A stretch of DNA of 64,000 nucleotides from Burkholderiaceae bacterium (GCA_023954045.1 JAMLIR010000001.1:434001-498000); one strand, 5' to 3'. Positions 46,395 through 55,923 are shown, counted from the first letter of the stretch. Numbers and translations are program-made. The notes: generated by a model from the letters alone, not told the origin.

Positions 46395-49156
46395 GCGTCG
46401 CGGCTGCCGCCGCGGCCGACGCGGGCCGCGCCGACGCGCCCGCGCCGGGCCTGCGCCGGGTTCCCACCTACTGCTACCAGTGCGTGGCGGGCCCCGATCT
46501 GCTCACCGTCAAGGTGGTCGATGGCGTGGCCACCGAGGTGGAGCCCAATTTCTGCGCCGAGAAGATTCATCCGGGCGGCGGCAAGGTCTGCGTGAAGGCA
46601 TACGGGCTGGTCCAGAAGACCTACAACCCGAACCGGATCCTCACGCCGATGAAGCGGACCAACCCGAAGAAGGGCCGCGACGAGGATCCGGGCTTCGTGC
46701 CGATCTCCTGGGAAGAGGCGTTCGACACCATCGCCGAGCGCCTGAACCGGATCCGCGAGCAAGGCCTCACCGACGAATCCGGCTACCCGCGGCTGGCGGC
46801 GAGCTTCGGCGGCGGCGGCACGCCGCAGTTCTACATGGGCACCTTCCCGGCCTTCCTCGCGGCCTGGGGGCCGGTCGACATGGGCTTCGGCTCGGGCCAA
46901 GGCGTCAAGTGCGACCACTCCGAGCACCTGTACGGCGAGTTCTGGCACCGCGCGTTCATCGTCGCGGCCGACACGCCGAACTGCAACTACCTGATCTCCT
47001 GCGGCTCGAACATCGAGGCCTCGGGCGGCGTGGTCGGCGTCTGGCGACATTCGCAGGCGCGCGTGCGCGGCCTGAAGCGCGTCCAGGTCGAACCGCACCT
47101 GTCGGTCACCGGCGCCTGCTCGGCGCAGTGGGTGCCGATCAAGCCGAAGACCGACGCGGCGTTCCTCTACGCGCTGATCCACGTGCTGCTGCACGAAGTG
47201 CCGCGCGAGCGGCTCGACCTGCCGTTCCTCGCGAAGCGCACTGCGTCGGCCTACCTGGTTGGCCCCAACGGTTACTACCTGCGCGATCGCGCGACCCGCA
47301 AGCCGCTGGTCTGGGACGCGAGCGCCGGCTGCGCGCGCCCGCACGACGGCGAGGGGCTCGACGAAGCGCTGCACGCCAGGGTCGAGGTCGACGCGCTCGA
47401 GATCGGCCCCGACGACGAAGTGCTCGCCGACGGCGCGCTCGCCGGCGAGACCGCGTTCGACAAGCTGGTCGCGCACATGCGGCCCTACTCGCCCGAGTGG
47501 GCGCAGGGCGTCTGCGACGTGCCGGCAGCCACGATGCGCAAGATCGCGCACGAATACGTCGAGCACGCCTGCGTCGGCCAGACGATCGAGATCGAGGGGC
47601 GCGAGCTCCCGTATCGCCCGGTCGCGGTCACGCTGGGCAAGACGATCAACAACGGCTGGGGCGGTTACGAATGCTGCTGGGCGCGAACGATGCTCGCGTC
47701 GCTGGTGGGCGCGCTCGAGGTTCCCGGCGGCACCATCGGCACCACGGTGCGGCTGGTGCGCCCGATGTCCGAGCGGCTGGAGAGCGCGAAGCCCGGCCCC
47801 GACGGGTTCATGGCGTACCCGATGAACCCCACCGATCGCAAGAACTGGTCGCCGCGCCCGAACATCCGCAACGCCTATCGCACGATGGTGCCGCTGGTGG
47901 GCAACGGCGCATGGAGCCAGGCGCTGGGCCCGACGCACTTCTCGTGGATGTTCCTGGACGAGACGCCTAAGGGCTTGCCGAAGGTCACGTTCCCCGACGT
48001 CTGGTTCGTCTACCGGACGAACCCGGCGATCTCGTTCTGGGACACGCTGTCGGTCGCGGACAAGATCGCCCGCTTCCCGTTCGTCGTCGCGCTCGCCTAC
48101 ACCCGCGACGAGACCAACCACTTCGCCGACATCCTGCTGCCCGACGCCACCGACCTCGAAGGGCTGCAGCTGATCCGCATCGGCGCGACCAAGTACGTGG
48201 AACAGTTCTGGGACCACGAAGGCTTCGCGCTGCGCCAGCCGGCGGTCGCGATGCGCGGCCAGGCCCGCGACTTCACCGACATCGCCACCGAACTGGCGCG
48301 GCGCAGCGGCATTCTCGAGAAATACAACGCGTCGATCAACAAGGGCACCTGCGGGGTGCCACTGAAGGGCGAGCACGGCGACTTCTCCCTGGCGCTCGAG
48401 CGCGCGCACACCCGCGAGGAGATCTGGGACGCGGCCTGCCGCGCGGCCAGCGCCGAGCTCACCGAAGGCGCACAGGTCCACGGTCTCGACTGGTGGAAGC
48501 AGCAGGGCCTGGCGACGAAACCGTTTCCGCGCATCGCCTGGTATCTCTATCCGACGATGGTCGAGCGCGGTCTGCGCTTCGAGCTGCCCTACCAGGAGCG
48601 CCTGATGCGCGTGGGCGCCGAGCTGGGCCGGCGCCTGCACGAGCACGACATGCGCTGGTGGGACAAGCAGATGGGCGAGTACCAGGCGCTTCCCGCCTGG
48701 AAGGACTTCCCGGGCCTCTGGGAAGGCATCGTCACCGCCGACGGTGCGCGTGCCGAAGACTATCCGTTCTGGCTGCTCACCTCGCGCAGCATGCAGTACG
48801 CCTGGGGCGGAAACGTCGGCGTACAGATGATCCGCGAAGTCGCCGAGAACGTCGCAGGCCACCGCGGCGTGATCGTCAACCCGCAGGCCGCAGCCAGGCT
48901 CGGCATCGAGGACGGCGACGAGATCGAGATCGCCACCCCGAAACGCAGCGTGCGCGGGCGCGCGGTGCTGCGCCAGGGCATCCGCCCCGACACGCTGTTG
49001 CTGATCGGCCAGTTCAACCACTGGGCCACGCCGTTCGCGAAGGACTTCGGCGTGCCCAGCCTGAACGCGCTGGCCAGCATGTCGATGGACCTCACCGACG
49101 CTACCGGCTCGAGCGCCGACATCGTGCGCGTCGCCATCCGGAGGGCCGCGGCATGA
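46391..49156 (+). CDS. padB: Molybdopterin oxidoreductase catalytic subunit, PadB-like
   Basis: 921 residues, bis-MGD molybdopterin family. N-terminal Fe-S region: Cys28-x2-Cys31 in TYCYQCVAGPD, and Cys67 in GKVCVKAYG; the usual third Cys (position 35) is absent. Cys174 in GSGQGVKCDHSEH lies roughly where a molybdenum ligand is expected (inference). The C-terminal cofactor-binding domain (LGIEDGDEIEIATPKRSVRGRAVL) is complete. Together with a four-cluster Fe-S protein, a membrane anchor and a phenylacetate-CoA ligase-like gene, it resembles phenylacetyl-CoA:acceptor oxidoreductase PadBCD of Thauera and Azoarcus (phenylacetyl-CoA to phenylglyoxylate). No Tat signal, so the active site should be cytoplasmic. 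Confidence 0.75.
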   Translation: MSVAAAAAADAGRADAPAPGLRRVPTYCYQCVAGPDLLTVKVVDGVATEVEPNFCAEKIHPGGGKVCVKAYGLVQKTYNPNRILTPMKRTNPKKGRDEDPGFVPISWEEAFDTIAERLNRIREQGLTDESGYPRLAASFGGGGTPQFYMGTFPAFLAAWGPVDMGFGSGQGVKCDHSEHLYGEFWHRAFIVAADTPNCNYLISCGSNIEASGGVVGVWRHSQARVRGLKRVQVEPHLSVTGACSAQWVPIKPKTDAAFLYALIHVLLHEVPRERLDLPFLAKRTASAYLVGPNGYYLRDRATRKPLVWDASAGCARPHDGEGLDEALHARVEVDALEIGPDDEVLADGALAGETAFDKLVAHMRPYSPEWAQGVCDVPAATMRKIAHEYVEHACVGQTIEIEGRELPYRPVAVTLGKTINNGWGGYECCWARTMLASLVGALEVPGGTIGTTVRLVRPMSERLESAKPGPDGFMAYPMNPTDRKNWSPRPNIRNAYRTMVPLVGNGAWSQALGPTHFSWMFLDETPKGLPKVTFPDVWFVYRTNPAISFWDTLSVADKIARFPFVVALAYTRDETNHFADILLPDATDLEGLQLIRIGATKYVEQFWDHEGFALRQPAVAMRGQARDFTDIATELARRSGILEKYNASINKGTCGVPLKGEHGDFSLALERAHTREEIWDAACRAASAELTEGAQVHGLDWWKQQGLATKPFPRIAWYLYPTMVERGLRFELPYQERLMRVGAELGRRLHEHDMRWWDKQMGEYQALPAWKDFPGLWEGIVTADGARAEDYPFWLLTSRSMQYAWGGNVGVQMIREVAENVAGHRGVIVNPQAAARLGIEDGDEIEIATPKRSVRGRAVLRQGIRPDTLLLIGQFNHWATPFAKDFGVPSLNALASMSMDLTDATGSSADIVRVAIRRAAA

Positions 49157-49803
49157 CGCGCTGGGCCATGATCGCCGACCTGCGTCGCTGCGTCGGCTGC
49201 CAGACCTGCACCGCGTCGTGCAAGCACGCCAACGCCACGCCGCCGGGCGTGCAGTGGCGGCGCGTGCTCGACATGGAGTTCGGCGAGTACCCGGAGGTCA
49301 AGCGCGCGTTCGTGCCCACCGGCTGCCAGCACTGCGACGATCCGCCGTGCATGGAGGTCTGCCCGACCACCGCCACGAAGAAGCGTCGCGACGGCATCGT
49401 GACGATCGACTACGACCTGTGCATCGGCTGCGCCTATTGCGCGGTCGCCTGCCCCTACCAGGCGCGCTACAAGACCGAGCGGGCAACCTTTGCCTACGGT
49501 GCGCCCACCGAGAGCGAAGCCAGGCGCCACGACGACGCGCGGCTGGGCGTCGCCACCAAGTGCACGTTCTGCGTCGAGCGCATCGACGCGGGCCTCGAGA
49601 AGGGGCAGACGCCCGGCGTCGATCCCGAGGCCACGCCGGCCTGCGTGAACGCGTGCATCGCCAAGGCGCTCGCCTTCGGCGACCTCGACGACCCGGCCAG
49701 CAACGTCTCGCAGCTGCTCGCCGAAAACCAGCACTTCCGCATGCACGAGGACCTCGGCACCGGCCCCGGCTTCTACTATCTCTGGGACAAGGCGCAGGCA
49801 TGA
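49153..49803 (+). CDS. padC: Four-cluster iron-sulfur subunit, PadC-like
   Basis: 216 residues with 16 cluster cysteines in four groups: Cys13/16/19/23, 58/61/66/70, 90/93/96/100 and 137/140/164/168. This is the DmsB/PsrB-type electron-transfer subunit carrying four [4Fe-4S] clusters between the molybdenum subunit and the membrane anchor. No signal peptide. Its ATG overlaps the padB stop (ATGA) and its stop overlaps the padD ATG. Confidence 0.82.
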   Translation: MTRWAMIADLRRCVGCQTCTASCKHANATPPGVQWRRVLDMEFGEYPEVKRAFVPTGCQHCDDPPCMEVCPTTATKKRRDGIVTIDYDLCIGCAYCAVACPYQARYKTERATFAYGAPTESEARRHDDARLGVATKCTFCVERIDAGLEKGQTPGVDPEATPACVNACIAKALAFGDLDDPASNVSQLLAENQHFRMHEDLGTGPGFYYLWDKAQA

Positions 49804-50645
49804 GCTACGGCCCCAAACCCTGGCAGCAGGCGCACTGGGACTGGCGCGCCGCAGGCAACTTCGTCTTCGGCGGCGCCGGCAGCGGGCTGCTGGTCTTCAC
49901 CGCGCTGTCGGGCGCGCGCGGCACGACGGCCACGCTGCTCACGCTGGGTGCGCTCGCGCTCGTCGGCCTCGGGCTGCTGTGCGTGTGGCTCGAAATCGGC
50001 CGGCCGACGCGCGCGCTGCACGTGTTCTTCAACCCGCGCACCTCCTGGATGTCGCGCGAAGCCTTCGTCGCCACGCTGCTGTTTCCGGCGGGCCTCGCCG
50101 CCGCGGCCGGCCTCGCGCCGTTCGCCTGGCTGTCCGCGCTGCTCGCGCTCGCGTTCGTCTACTGCCAGGCGCGCATCCTGAAAGCGGCGCGCGGCATCCC
50201 GGCGTGGCGCGAGCCGCTGGTCGTCCCGCTGATCGTGACCACCGGACTGGCCGAAGGCGGCGGGCTGTTCCTGCTCGCGAATCCGCTGCACGGGGCGGCG
50301 AACCAGGCGCTGATCGCGTTGTTCGGCGCGCTGCTGGCGGCGCGCTGGCTCGCGTGGCTCGCCTACCGGCGCAATCTCGTGGCGGCAGCGGCGCCGAGGG
50401 CGCTCGCGGCACTCGACCGGGCCGGCGGCACGCTGCAGACCTTCGGCACCTGGCTCGCGCTGGCGCTGGCCGCGCCGGCCGGCATCGGGCTGGTCGGTGG
50501 CGCGGGCGCCGCGCTGCTCGCGGCGCTGGCCGGGCTGATGGCCGCCGGATCCGGCGCCTGGCTCAAGTACACGCTGGTCACGCGCGCCGCCTTCAACCAG
50601 GGGTTCGCGCTGGCGCGCCTGCCGGTGCGCGGCGCGCGGCCCTGA
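49800..50645 (+). CDS. padD: NrfD/DmsC-like membrane anchor, PadD-like
   Basis: 281 residues with about eight hydrophobic helices. It begins MSYGPKPWQQAHWDWRAAGNFVFGGAGSGLLVF, followed by CVWLEIGRPTRALHVFFNPRTSWMSREAF, a typical NrfD/DmsC motif with the GRP-x-R turn. It should anchor the Mo/Fe-S pair to the inner membrane and pass electrons to quinone. The ATG overlaps the padC stop. Confidence 0.8.
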   Translation: MSYGPKPWQQAHWDWRAAGNFVFGGAGSGLLVFTALSGARGTTATLLTLGALALVGLGLLCVWLEIGRPTRALHVFFNPRTSWMSREAFVATLLFPAGLAAAAGLAPFAWLSALLALAFVYCQARILKAARGIPAWREPLVVPLIVTTGLAEGGGLFLLANPLHGAANQALIALFGALLAARWLAWLAYRRNLVAAAAPRALAALDRAGGTLQTFGTWLALALAAPAGIGLVGGAGAALLAALAGLMAAGSGAWLKYTLVTRAAFNQGFALARLPVRGARP

Positions 50646-50677
50646 CGAGAGACTCGACACGGATTCCAGGAGAGGAC

Positions 50678-52030
50678 ATGGCAACCGACACCACGACGAA
50701 GCCGCGGCGCGCCGCGAACCGGGACGAAGCGCGCTGCCTGCATCCGGAGCAGGAGACGATGCCGCGCGAGCAGCTCGCGGCGCTGCAGCTGGCGCGGCTG
50801 CGCGAGACCGTGACGAACGCCTGGGAGAACGTCCCGCTGCATCGCTCGCGACTCGATGCGGCCGGCGTGAAGCCCGCGGACATCGCCTCGCTCGACGACG
50901 TCCGGCGGCTGCCGTTCACGCTGAAGTCCGACCTGCGCGACCACTATCCGTTCGGGATGTTCGCCCGGCCGCTGGGCGAACTCGCGCGGCTGCATGCGTC
51001 CTCGGGCACCACCGGCAAGCCGACCGTCGTCGGCTACACGCAAGGCGACCTCGACAACTGGGCCGACCTGATGGCGCGCTCGTTGCACGCGGGCGGCGCG
51101 CGGCGCGGCGACGTGGTCCACAACGCCTACGGCTACGGGCTGTTCACCGGGGGGCTGGGCGCGCACTACGGCGCCGAGCGCCTGGGCGGCGTGGTGGTGC
51201 CGATGTCGGGCGGGTCGACCGAGCGACAGGTCTCGCTGATCATGGACTTCAAGGCGCGGGTGCTGTGCTCGACGCCGTCCTACGCGCTCGCGATCGCCGA
51301 GCTGGCCGAGCAGCAGGGCGTGAACCTCGCGAAGGATTCGGCGCTGGAAGTCGGCATGTTCGGCGCCGAACCCTGGAGCGACGCGATGCGCCGCGAGATC
51401 GAGGCACGCCTGGGCATCCGCGCGGTCGACATCTACGGGCTCTCCGAGATCATGGGCCCGGGCGTGGCCTGCGAGTGCGAGCACCACGACGGCCTGCACG
51501 GCTGGGAGGACCACTTCCTGTTCGAGGTCATCGACCCCGATTCCGGCCAGCCGGTCCCGGAGGGCGAAGCCGGCGAGCTGGTGATCACGACGCTGACCAA
51601 GCAGGCGCTGCCGATGCTGCGCTACCGCACCCGCGACATCACGCGGATCACGACCGCGCCGTGCGCCTGCGGCCGCACGCACCTGCGCATCCTGAGGGTC
51701 ACCGGGCGCAACGACGACATGCTGATCATCCGCGGCGTCAACGTCTATCCGTCCCAGGTCGAGGCGGTGCTGGTCGGGCTGCAGAACATCGCGCCGCACT
51801 ACCAACTCGTGGTCGAGCGCAAGGGCAGCCTCGACCACGTGACGGTCGAGACCGAGGCTCAGCCGGGCGTCGACCCCGGTTCCTACGACGGGATCGCGCG
51901 CAAGGTCGCGCACCAGATCAAGTCGCTGCTCGGCATCACCACCGACGTCGTCGTCAAGCGCCCCGGCGAGATCCCCCGCTCGCAGGGCAAGGCGGTGCGC
52001 GTGCGCGACCTGCGACCCAAGGGAGTCTGA
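50678..52030 (+). CDS. Phenylacetate-CoA ligase family protein (PadJ/PaaK-like)
   Basis: 450 residues, a PaaK-type AMP-forming ligase. The P-loop is SSGTTGKPTVVGYT (residues 108-121), the A5-type motif is IYGLSEIMGPG (residues 252-262), and the C-terminal domain has GRNDDMLIIRGVNVYPSQVE and a terminal SQGKAVRVRDLR with the catalytic-type lysine. It activates an aryl acid (phenylacetate or 4-hydroxyphenylacetate most likely) to its CoA thioester. CACGRTH and ECEHHDG are the Cys/His patches seen in this family. Strong CCAGGAGAG ribosome site. It lies between the padBCD and hcr genes. Confidence 0.88.
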   Translation: MATDTTTKPRRAANRDEARCLHPEQETMPREQLAALQLARLRETVTNAWENVPLHRSRLDAAGVKPADIASLDDVRRLPFTLKSDLRDHYPFGMFARPLGELARLHASSGTTGKPTVVGYTQGDLDNWADLMARSLHAGGARRGDVVHNAYGYGLFTGGLGAHYGAERLGGVVVPMSGGSTERQVSLIMDFKARVLCSTPSYALAIAELAEQQGVNLAKDSALEVGMFGAEPWSDAMRREIEARLGIRAVDIYGLSEIMGPGVACECEHHDGLHGWEDHFLFEVIDPDSGQPVPEGEAGELVITTLTKQALPMLRYRTRDITRITTAPCACGRTHLRILRVTGRNDDMLIIRGVNVYPSQVEAVLVGLQNIAPHYQLVVERKGSLDHVTVETEAQPGVDPGSYDGIARKVAHQIKSLLGITTDVVVKRPGEIPRSQGKAVRVRDLRPKGV

Positions 52031-52034
52031 AACC

Positions 52035-52499
52035 ATGACCAAGAGACTGCTCTCCATCACCGTGAACGGGCGTACCCGCGAGGACGCGGTCTCCGATCAC
52101 GCGCTGCTCGTCGATTACCTGCGCGACACCGTCGGGCTCACCGGCACCAAGCAGGGCTGCGACGGCGGCGAATGCGGCGCCTGCACCGTGCTGGTCGATG
52201 GCCAGACGCGGCTGGCATGCATCACGCTGGCCGCGAGCTGCGAAGGCAAGCAGGTCGAGACGATCGAGAGCCTGTCCGCGGGCGGCCGCATGAGCCGCCT
52301 GCAGCACGCGTTCCACGAGAACCTCGGCACGCAGTGCGGCTTCTGCACGCCGGGGATGATCATGGCCTCCGAGGCCCTGCTGCGCCGCAATCCGCATCCG
52401 GACGACGCGCAAATCCGCGACGCCCTGTCGGGCAACCTGTGCCGCTGCACCGGTTACGTCAAGATCATCGAATCGGTGAAGGCCGCCGCGGGGGAATGA
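52035..52499 (+). CDS. hcrC: 4-Hydroxybenzoyl-CoA reductase gamma subunit, [2Fe-2S]
   Basis: 154 residues with both clusters of xanthine-oxidase family small subunits: Cys42/47/50/62 (plant-type) and Cys101/104/136/138 (second [2Fe-2S]). The end motif GNLCRCTGYVKIIESV is typical. It conducts electrons from the beta subunit to the molybdenum cofactor. Four bp after the ligase gene and 4 bp before hcrA. Confidence 0.92.
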   Translation: MTKRLLSITVNGRTREDAVSDHALLVDYLRDTVGLTGTKQGCDGGECGACTVLVDGQTRLACITLAASCEGKQVETIESLSAGGRMSRLQHAFHENLGTQCGFCTPGMIMASEALLRRNPHPDDAQIRDALSGNLCRCTGYVKIIESVKAAAGE

Positions 52500-52503
52500 C
52501 CAG

Positions 52504-54909
52504 ATGAATCCGATTGCAGCTCCCGAGAGCGCCGCCGCCCAGGGCGCGCCCGCCGCCGGCCGCGGCGAGCACCCGGTGGGACAGCGCACGCCGCTGATCG
52601 ACGGCATCGAGAAAGTCACCGGCCGCGCACGCTACACCGCCGACCTGCCGTTCGGCGAGACGCTGGTGGGCAAGATCCTGCGCAGCCCCGTCGCCCACGG
52701 CGTGATCCGCGGAATCGACGCGACGAAGGCGCGCGCGATGCCCGGCGTGCGCGCAGTCGTCACCGGCGAGGATTTCTCGGCGCCTTACGGCGTGATCCCG
52801 ATCGCGCAGAACGAGTGGCCGCTCGCGCGCGGCAAGGTCCGCTACCGCGGCGAGCCGGTGGTCGCCGTCGCGGCGATCGACGAGGCGACCGCGGAGGCGG
52901 CGCTGGCGACGATCGTCCTGGACATCGAACCGCTTCCGGCCTACTTCACCGCGGCCGACGCGCGCGCCCCTGGCGCTGCGTTGCTTCACGAGAAGAAAGC
53001 GGGCAACGTCGAGCGCGACGTCGACCACACCTTCGGCGACGTCGAGGCGGGCTTCGCGGCAGCCGACCTGGTGCGCGAGCACACCTTCCACTACGCCGAG
53101 GTCTCGCACGGACAGATCGAGCTGAACGCGGCGGTGGCCTCGTACGAGCCCGAGCGCGACCGCCTGACCACGCATTCGGTCACCCAGGTGCCCTACTACC
53201 TGCACCTGACGCTCGCGCAGTGCCTGGGCATGGACAGCTCGCAGATTCGCGTGGTCAAGCCCTTCGTCGGCGGCGGCTTCGGCCACCGCGTCGAGCCGCT
53301 GAACTTCGAGATGGTCACCGCGGCGCTGGCGCGCGCCGCCGGCGGCACGGTGCGCATCGAGCAGTCGCGCGAAGACAGCTTCCTCACGCATCGGGGCCGC
53401 CCCGAGACCGACGTCCGGCTCAGGATCGGCCTGAAGAAGAACGGCGAGATCACCGCGGTCGACGCCGAGATCGTCCAGCGCGGAGGCGCCTACGGCGGCT
53501 ACGGGCTGGTCACGATCCTCTACGCGGGCGCGCTGCTGCACGCGATCTACAAGCTGGGCGCGGTGAAGTACCGTGGCTTCCGCATCTACACCAATACGCC
53601 GCCGTGCGGCGCGATGCGCGGCCACGGCGCGGTCACCGCGCGCCACGCGTTCGAGACGCTGCTCGACCGCATGGCCGAGGAACTCGGGCTCGATCCGTTC
53701 GAGGTGCGGCGCGCGAACCTGATCACGCCGCCCTACCGCACGTTGAACGACCTGCAGGTCAACTCGTACGGCATTCCCGAATGCCTCGACTGGGTCGAGC
53801 AGGCGTCGGGCTGGAAGGAGCGGCACGGCAGGCTGCCGCGCGGGCGCGGTCTCGGCATGGCCTGCTCGCACTACGTGTCGGGCTCGGCCAAGCCGGTGCA
53901 CTGGAGCGGCGAACCGCACGCGGTGATCAACCTGAAGCTCGACTTCGACGGCGGGATCACGATCCTCACCGGCGCGTCCGACATCGGCCAGGGCTCCTCG
54001 ACGCTGCTCACGCAGATCGTCGCCGAGGTCCTCGCGCTGCCGCTCGCGCGCGTGCGCGTCGTGGCGACCGACAGCGCGCTCACGCCGAAAGACAACGGTT
54101 CGTACTCGTCGCGTGTCTCGTTCATGGTCGGCAACGCGGCGCTCAGGGCCGCGCAGGCGATGAAGCGCGTGCTGCTCGAGGCGGCCGCGAAGCGCCTCGA
54201 GGTCAGCGTCGACGACATCGAGTGGGAAGGCGAGCAGTGCCGGGTCGCCGGCACCGATCGCGCGCTCGGCTTCGCGCAGGTGGTCGAGGCCGCGCTCGCC
54301 GACGCCGGCACGCTGACCGTCAAGGGCGCCTGGTCCACGCCGCCGGAGACGCAGGGCGGCAAGTTCCGCGGCGCTGCCGTCGGCTCGTCGGCCGGTTTCT
54401 CGTACGCCGCGCAGGTGGTCGAGGTCTCGGTGGACGAGGACACCGGCGTGGTCAAGGTCGAGCGCGTCTGGGTCGCGCACGACTGCGGCCGCGCGATCAA
54501 CCCGCTGGCGGTCGAGGGGCAGGTGCAGGGCGCGGTCTGGATGGGCATGGGCCAGGCGATGTCCGAGGAGAACCAGTACCACCTCGGCCTGCCGATGCGC
54601 CCGAACATGCTCGACTACCGGATCCCCACCATCGCGGAGTCGCCGCCGATCGAGGTGAAGCTCGTCGAGAGCAACGACCCGCTCGGGCCCTTCGGCGCCA
54701 AGGAGGCGAGCGAGGGCGCGCTGCACGGCTTCCCGCCGGCTCTGGCCAACGCGATCCACGACGCGATCGGAATCCGCCTCGACGACCTTCCGCTCACCCC
54801 CGACCGCGTGCTCGAGGCCATCCACGCTCGACGCCGCGAGGAGCGGCTGCGGGCTTCCAGGCCCGCGGCGGCGCGCGCCGCAGCCGCCGCGCCCGAGACC
54901 AGGAGCTGA
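52504..54909 (+). CDS. hcrA: 4-Hydroxybenzoyl-CoA reductase alpha subunit (molybdenum)
   Basis: 801 residues. Xanthine-oxidase family catalytic subunit: GGGFGHRVE (about residue 255), QSREDSFLTHRG, PCGAMRGHGAV, QGSSTLLTQI-type cofactor loop and the active-site glutamate in GPFGAKEASEG (about residue 734). It reductively removes the phenolic hydroxyl of 4-hydroxybenzoyl-CoA to give benzoyl-CoA. The C-terminal 20 residues are Arg/Ala-rich. The presence of the HcrB-type beta subunit next door decides hydroxybenzoyl-CoA reductase over other xanthine-oxidase members. Confidence 0.92.
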   Translation: MNPIAAPESAAAQGAPAAGRGEHPVGQRTPLIDGIEKVTGRARYTADLPFGETLVGKILRSPVAHGVIRGIDATKARAMPGVRAVVTGEDFSAPYGVIPIAQNEWPLARGKVRYRGEPVVAVAAIDEATAEAALATIVLDIEPLPAYFTAADARAPGAALLHEKKAGNVERDVDHTFGDVEAGFAAADLVREHTFHYAEVSHGQIELNAAVASYEPERDRLTTHSVTQVPYYLHLTLAQCLGMDSSQIRVVKPFVGGGFGHRVEPLNFEMVTAALARAAGGTVRIEQSREDSFLTHRGRPETDVRLRIGLKKNGEITAVDAEIVQRGGAYGGYGLVTILYAGALLHAIYKLGAVKYRGFRIYTNTPPCGAMRGHGAVTARHAFETLLDRMAEELGLDPFEVRRANLITPPYRTLNDLQVNSYGIPECLDWVEQASGWKERHGRLPRGRGLGMACSHYVSGSAKPVHWSGEPHAVINLKLDFDGGITILTGASDIGQGSSTLLTQIVAEVLALPLARVRVVATDSALTPKDNGSYSSRVSFMVGNAALRAAQAMKRVLLEAAAKRLEVSVDDIEWEGEQCRVAGTDRALGFAQVVEAALADAGTLTVKGAWSTPPETQGGKFRGAAVGSSAGFSYAAQVVEVSVDEDTGVVKVERVWVAHDCGRAINPLAVEGQVQGAVWMGMGQAMSEENQYHLGLPMRPNMLDYRIPTIAESPPIEVKLVESNDPLGPFGAKEASEGALHGFPPALANAIHDAIGIRLDDLPLTPDRVLEAIHARRREERLRASRPAAARAAAAAPETRS

Positions 54910-54911
54910 AC

Positions 54912-55910
54912 ATGGACAGCATGCCCGCATTCGTCCTGAAGCGCCCCACCAGCGTCGCCGAGGCCGCGGCGCTGCTCGCCGGCGATCCGCAGGCGCGGCT
55001 GCTCGCCGGCGGCACCGACCTCGTGCCGAACATGCGCCGCGGCATCGCGCGCCCGTCGATCCTGATCGACCTCGGCGAGGTGACCGGACTCGACGCGGTC
55101 ACGTTCGCGCCCGAAGGCACCTGGATCGGCGCGCGGCTCAGGCTGGCGCAGCTGGCCTCGGACGCGTCGTTCGCCGCGGCCTGGCCCGCGATCACGCAGG
55201 CCGCCGGCTCGATCGCGGGGCCCGGCCACCGCAGCGCCGCCACGGTCGGCGGCAACCTCTGCCTGGACACGCGCTGCGTGTTCTACAACCAGAGCGAGTG
55301 GTGGCGCGCGGCGAACGACTACTGCCTGAAGCTGGGCGGCGACACCTGCCACGTCGCCCCGCAGGGCGCGCGCTGCCACGCCGCATTCTCCGGCGACCTC
55401 GCCCCGGCGCTGCTGGTGCTCGACGCCGAGGTCGAACTGGTGGCCAGCCGCGGCACGCGGCGCATCGCACTCGCCGACATGTACCGCGACGACGGCGCCG
55501 CGCACCTGACGATCGCCCGCGACGAGATCCTCACCCGCGTGCTGATCCCTGCGAGCGCCAACGCAAGGGCGTCCGCTTACCGCAAGGCGCGCGCGCGCGC
55601 TGCGATGGACTTCCCGCTGGCCGGCGTGGCCTGCGCGGTCACGCTCGGCGACGACGGCGCGCTGCGCACGCTGCGGGTTGCGCTCACCGGCACCAACTCG
55701 CATCCGCTGGTCCTCTCGGGCACCGATGCGCTGCTCGGCCGCGCGGTCGACGACGCGCTGCTCGCCACGCTAGGCAAACTGGTCCAGAAGCAGGTGAGCC
55801 CGATGCGCACCACCGTGACGCAGTCGAACTACCGCCGGCAGGTCGCCGCCGTGCTGGCGCAAAGGCTGCTGCAGTCGCTGGCGCAGCCGGCGAACGCGCC
55901 CGTGGCCTGA
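54912..55910 (+). CDS. hcrB: 4-Hydroxybenzoyl-CoA reductase beta subunit (FAD and [4Fe-4S])
   Basis: 332 residues. FAD-binding site LLAGGTDLVPNMRRG and TVGGNLCLDTRC. The HcrB-specific insertion carrying an extra [4Fe-4S] cluster is intact: Cys122, Cys138, Cys146 and Cys155, positions I recall from the Thauera enzyme. This cluster lets the enzyme run in the reductive direction with ferredoxin. Two bp after hcrA. Completes an active HcrABC complex. Confidence 0.94.
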   Translation: MDSMPAFVLKRPTSVAEAAALLAGDPQARLLAGGTDLVPNMRRGIARPSILIDLGEVTGLDAVTFAPEGTWIGARLRLAQLASDASFAAAWPAITQAAGSIAGPGHRSAATVGGNLCLDTRCVFYNQSEWWRAANDYCLKLGGDTCHVAPQGARCHAAFSGDLAPALLVLDAEVELVASRGTRRIALADMYRDDGAAHLTIARDEILTRVLIPASANARASAYRKARARAAMDFPLAGVACAVTLGDDGALRTLRVALTGTNSHPLVLSGTDALLGRAVDDALLATLGKLVQKQVSPMRTTVTQSNYRRQVAAVLAQRLLQSLAQPANAPVA

Positions 55911-55923
55911 GCCGGATCGCGCG

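Noticed and set aside
46082-49021. 979-codon minus-strand open frame opposite padB
   Set aside because: Shadow of the molybdoenzyme gene; no domain signature.
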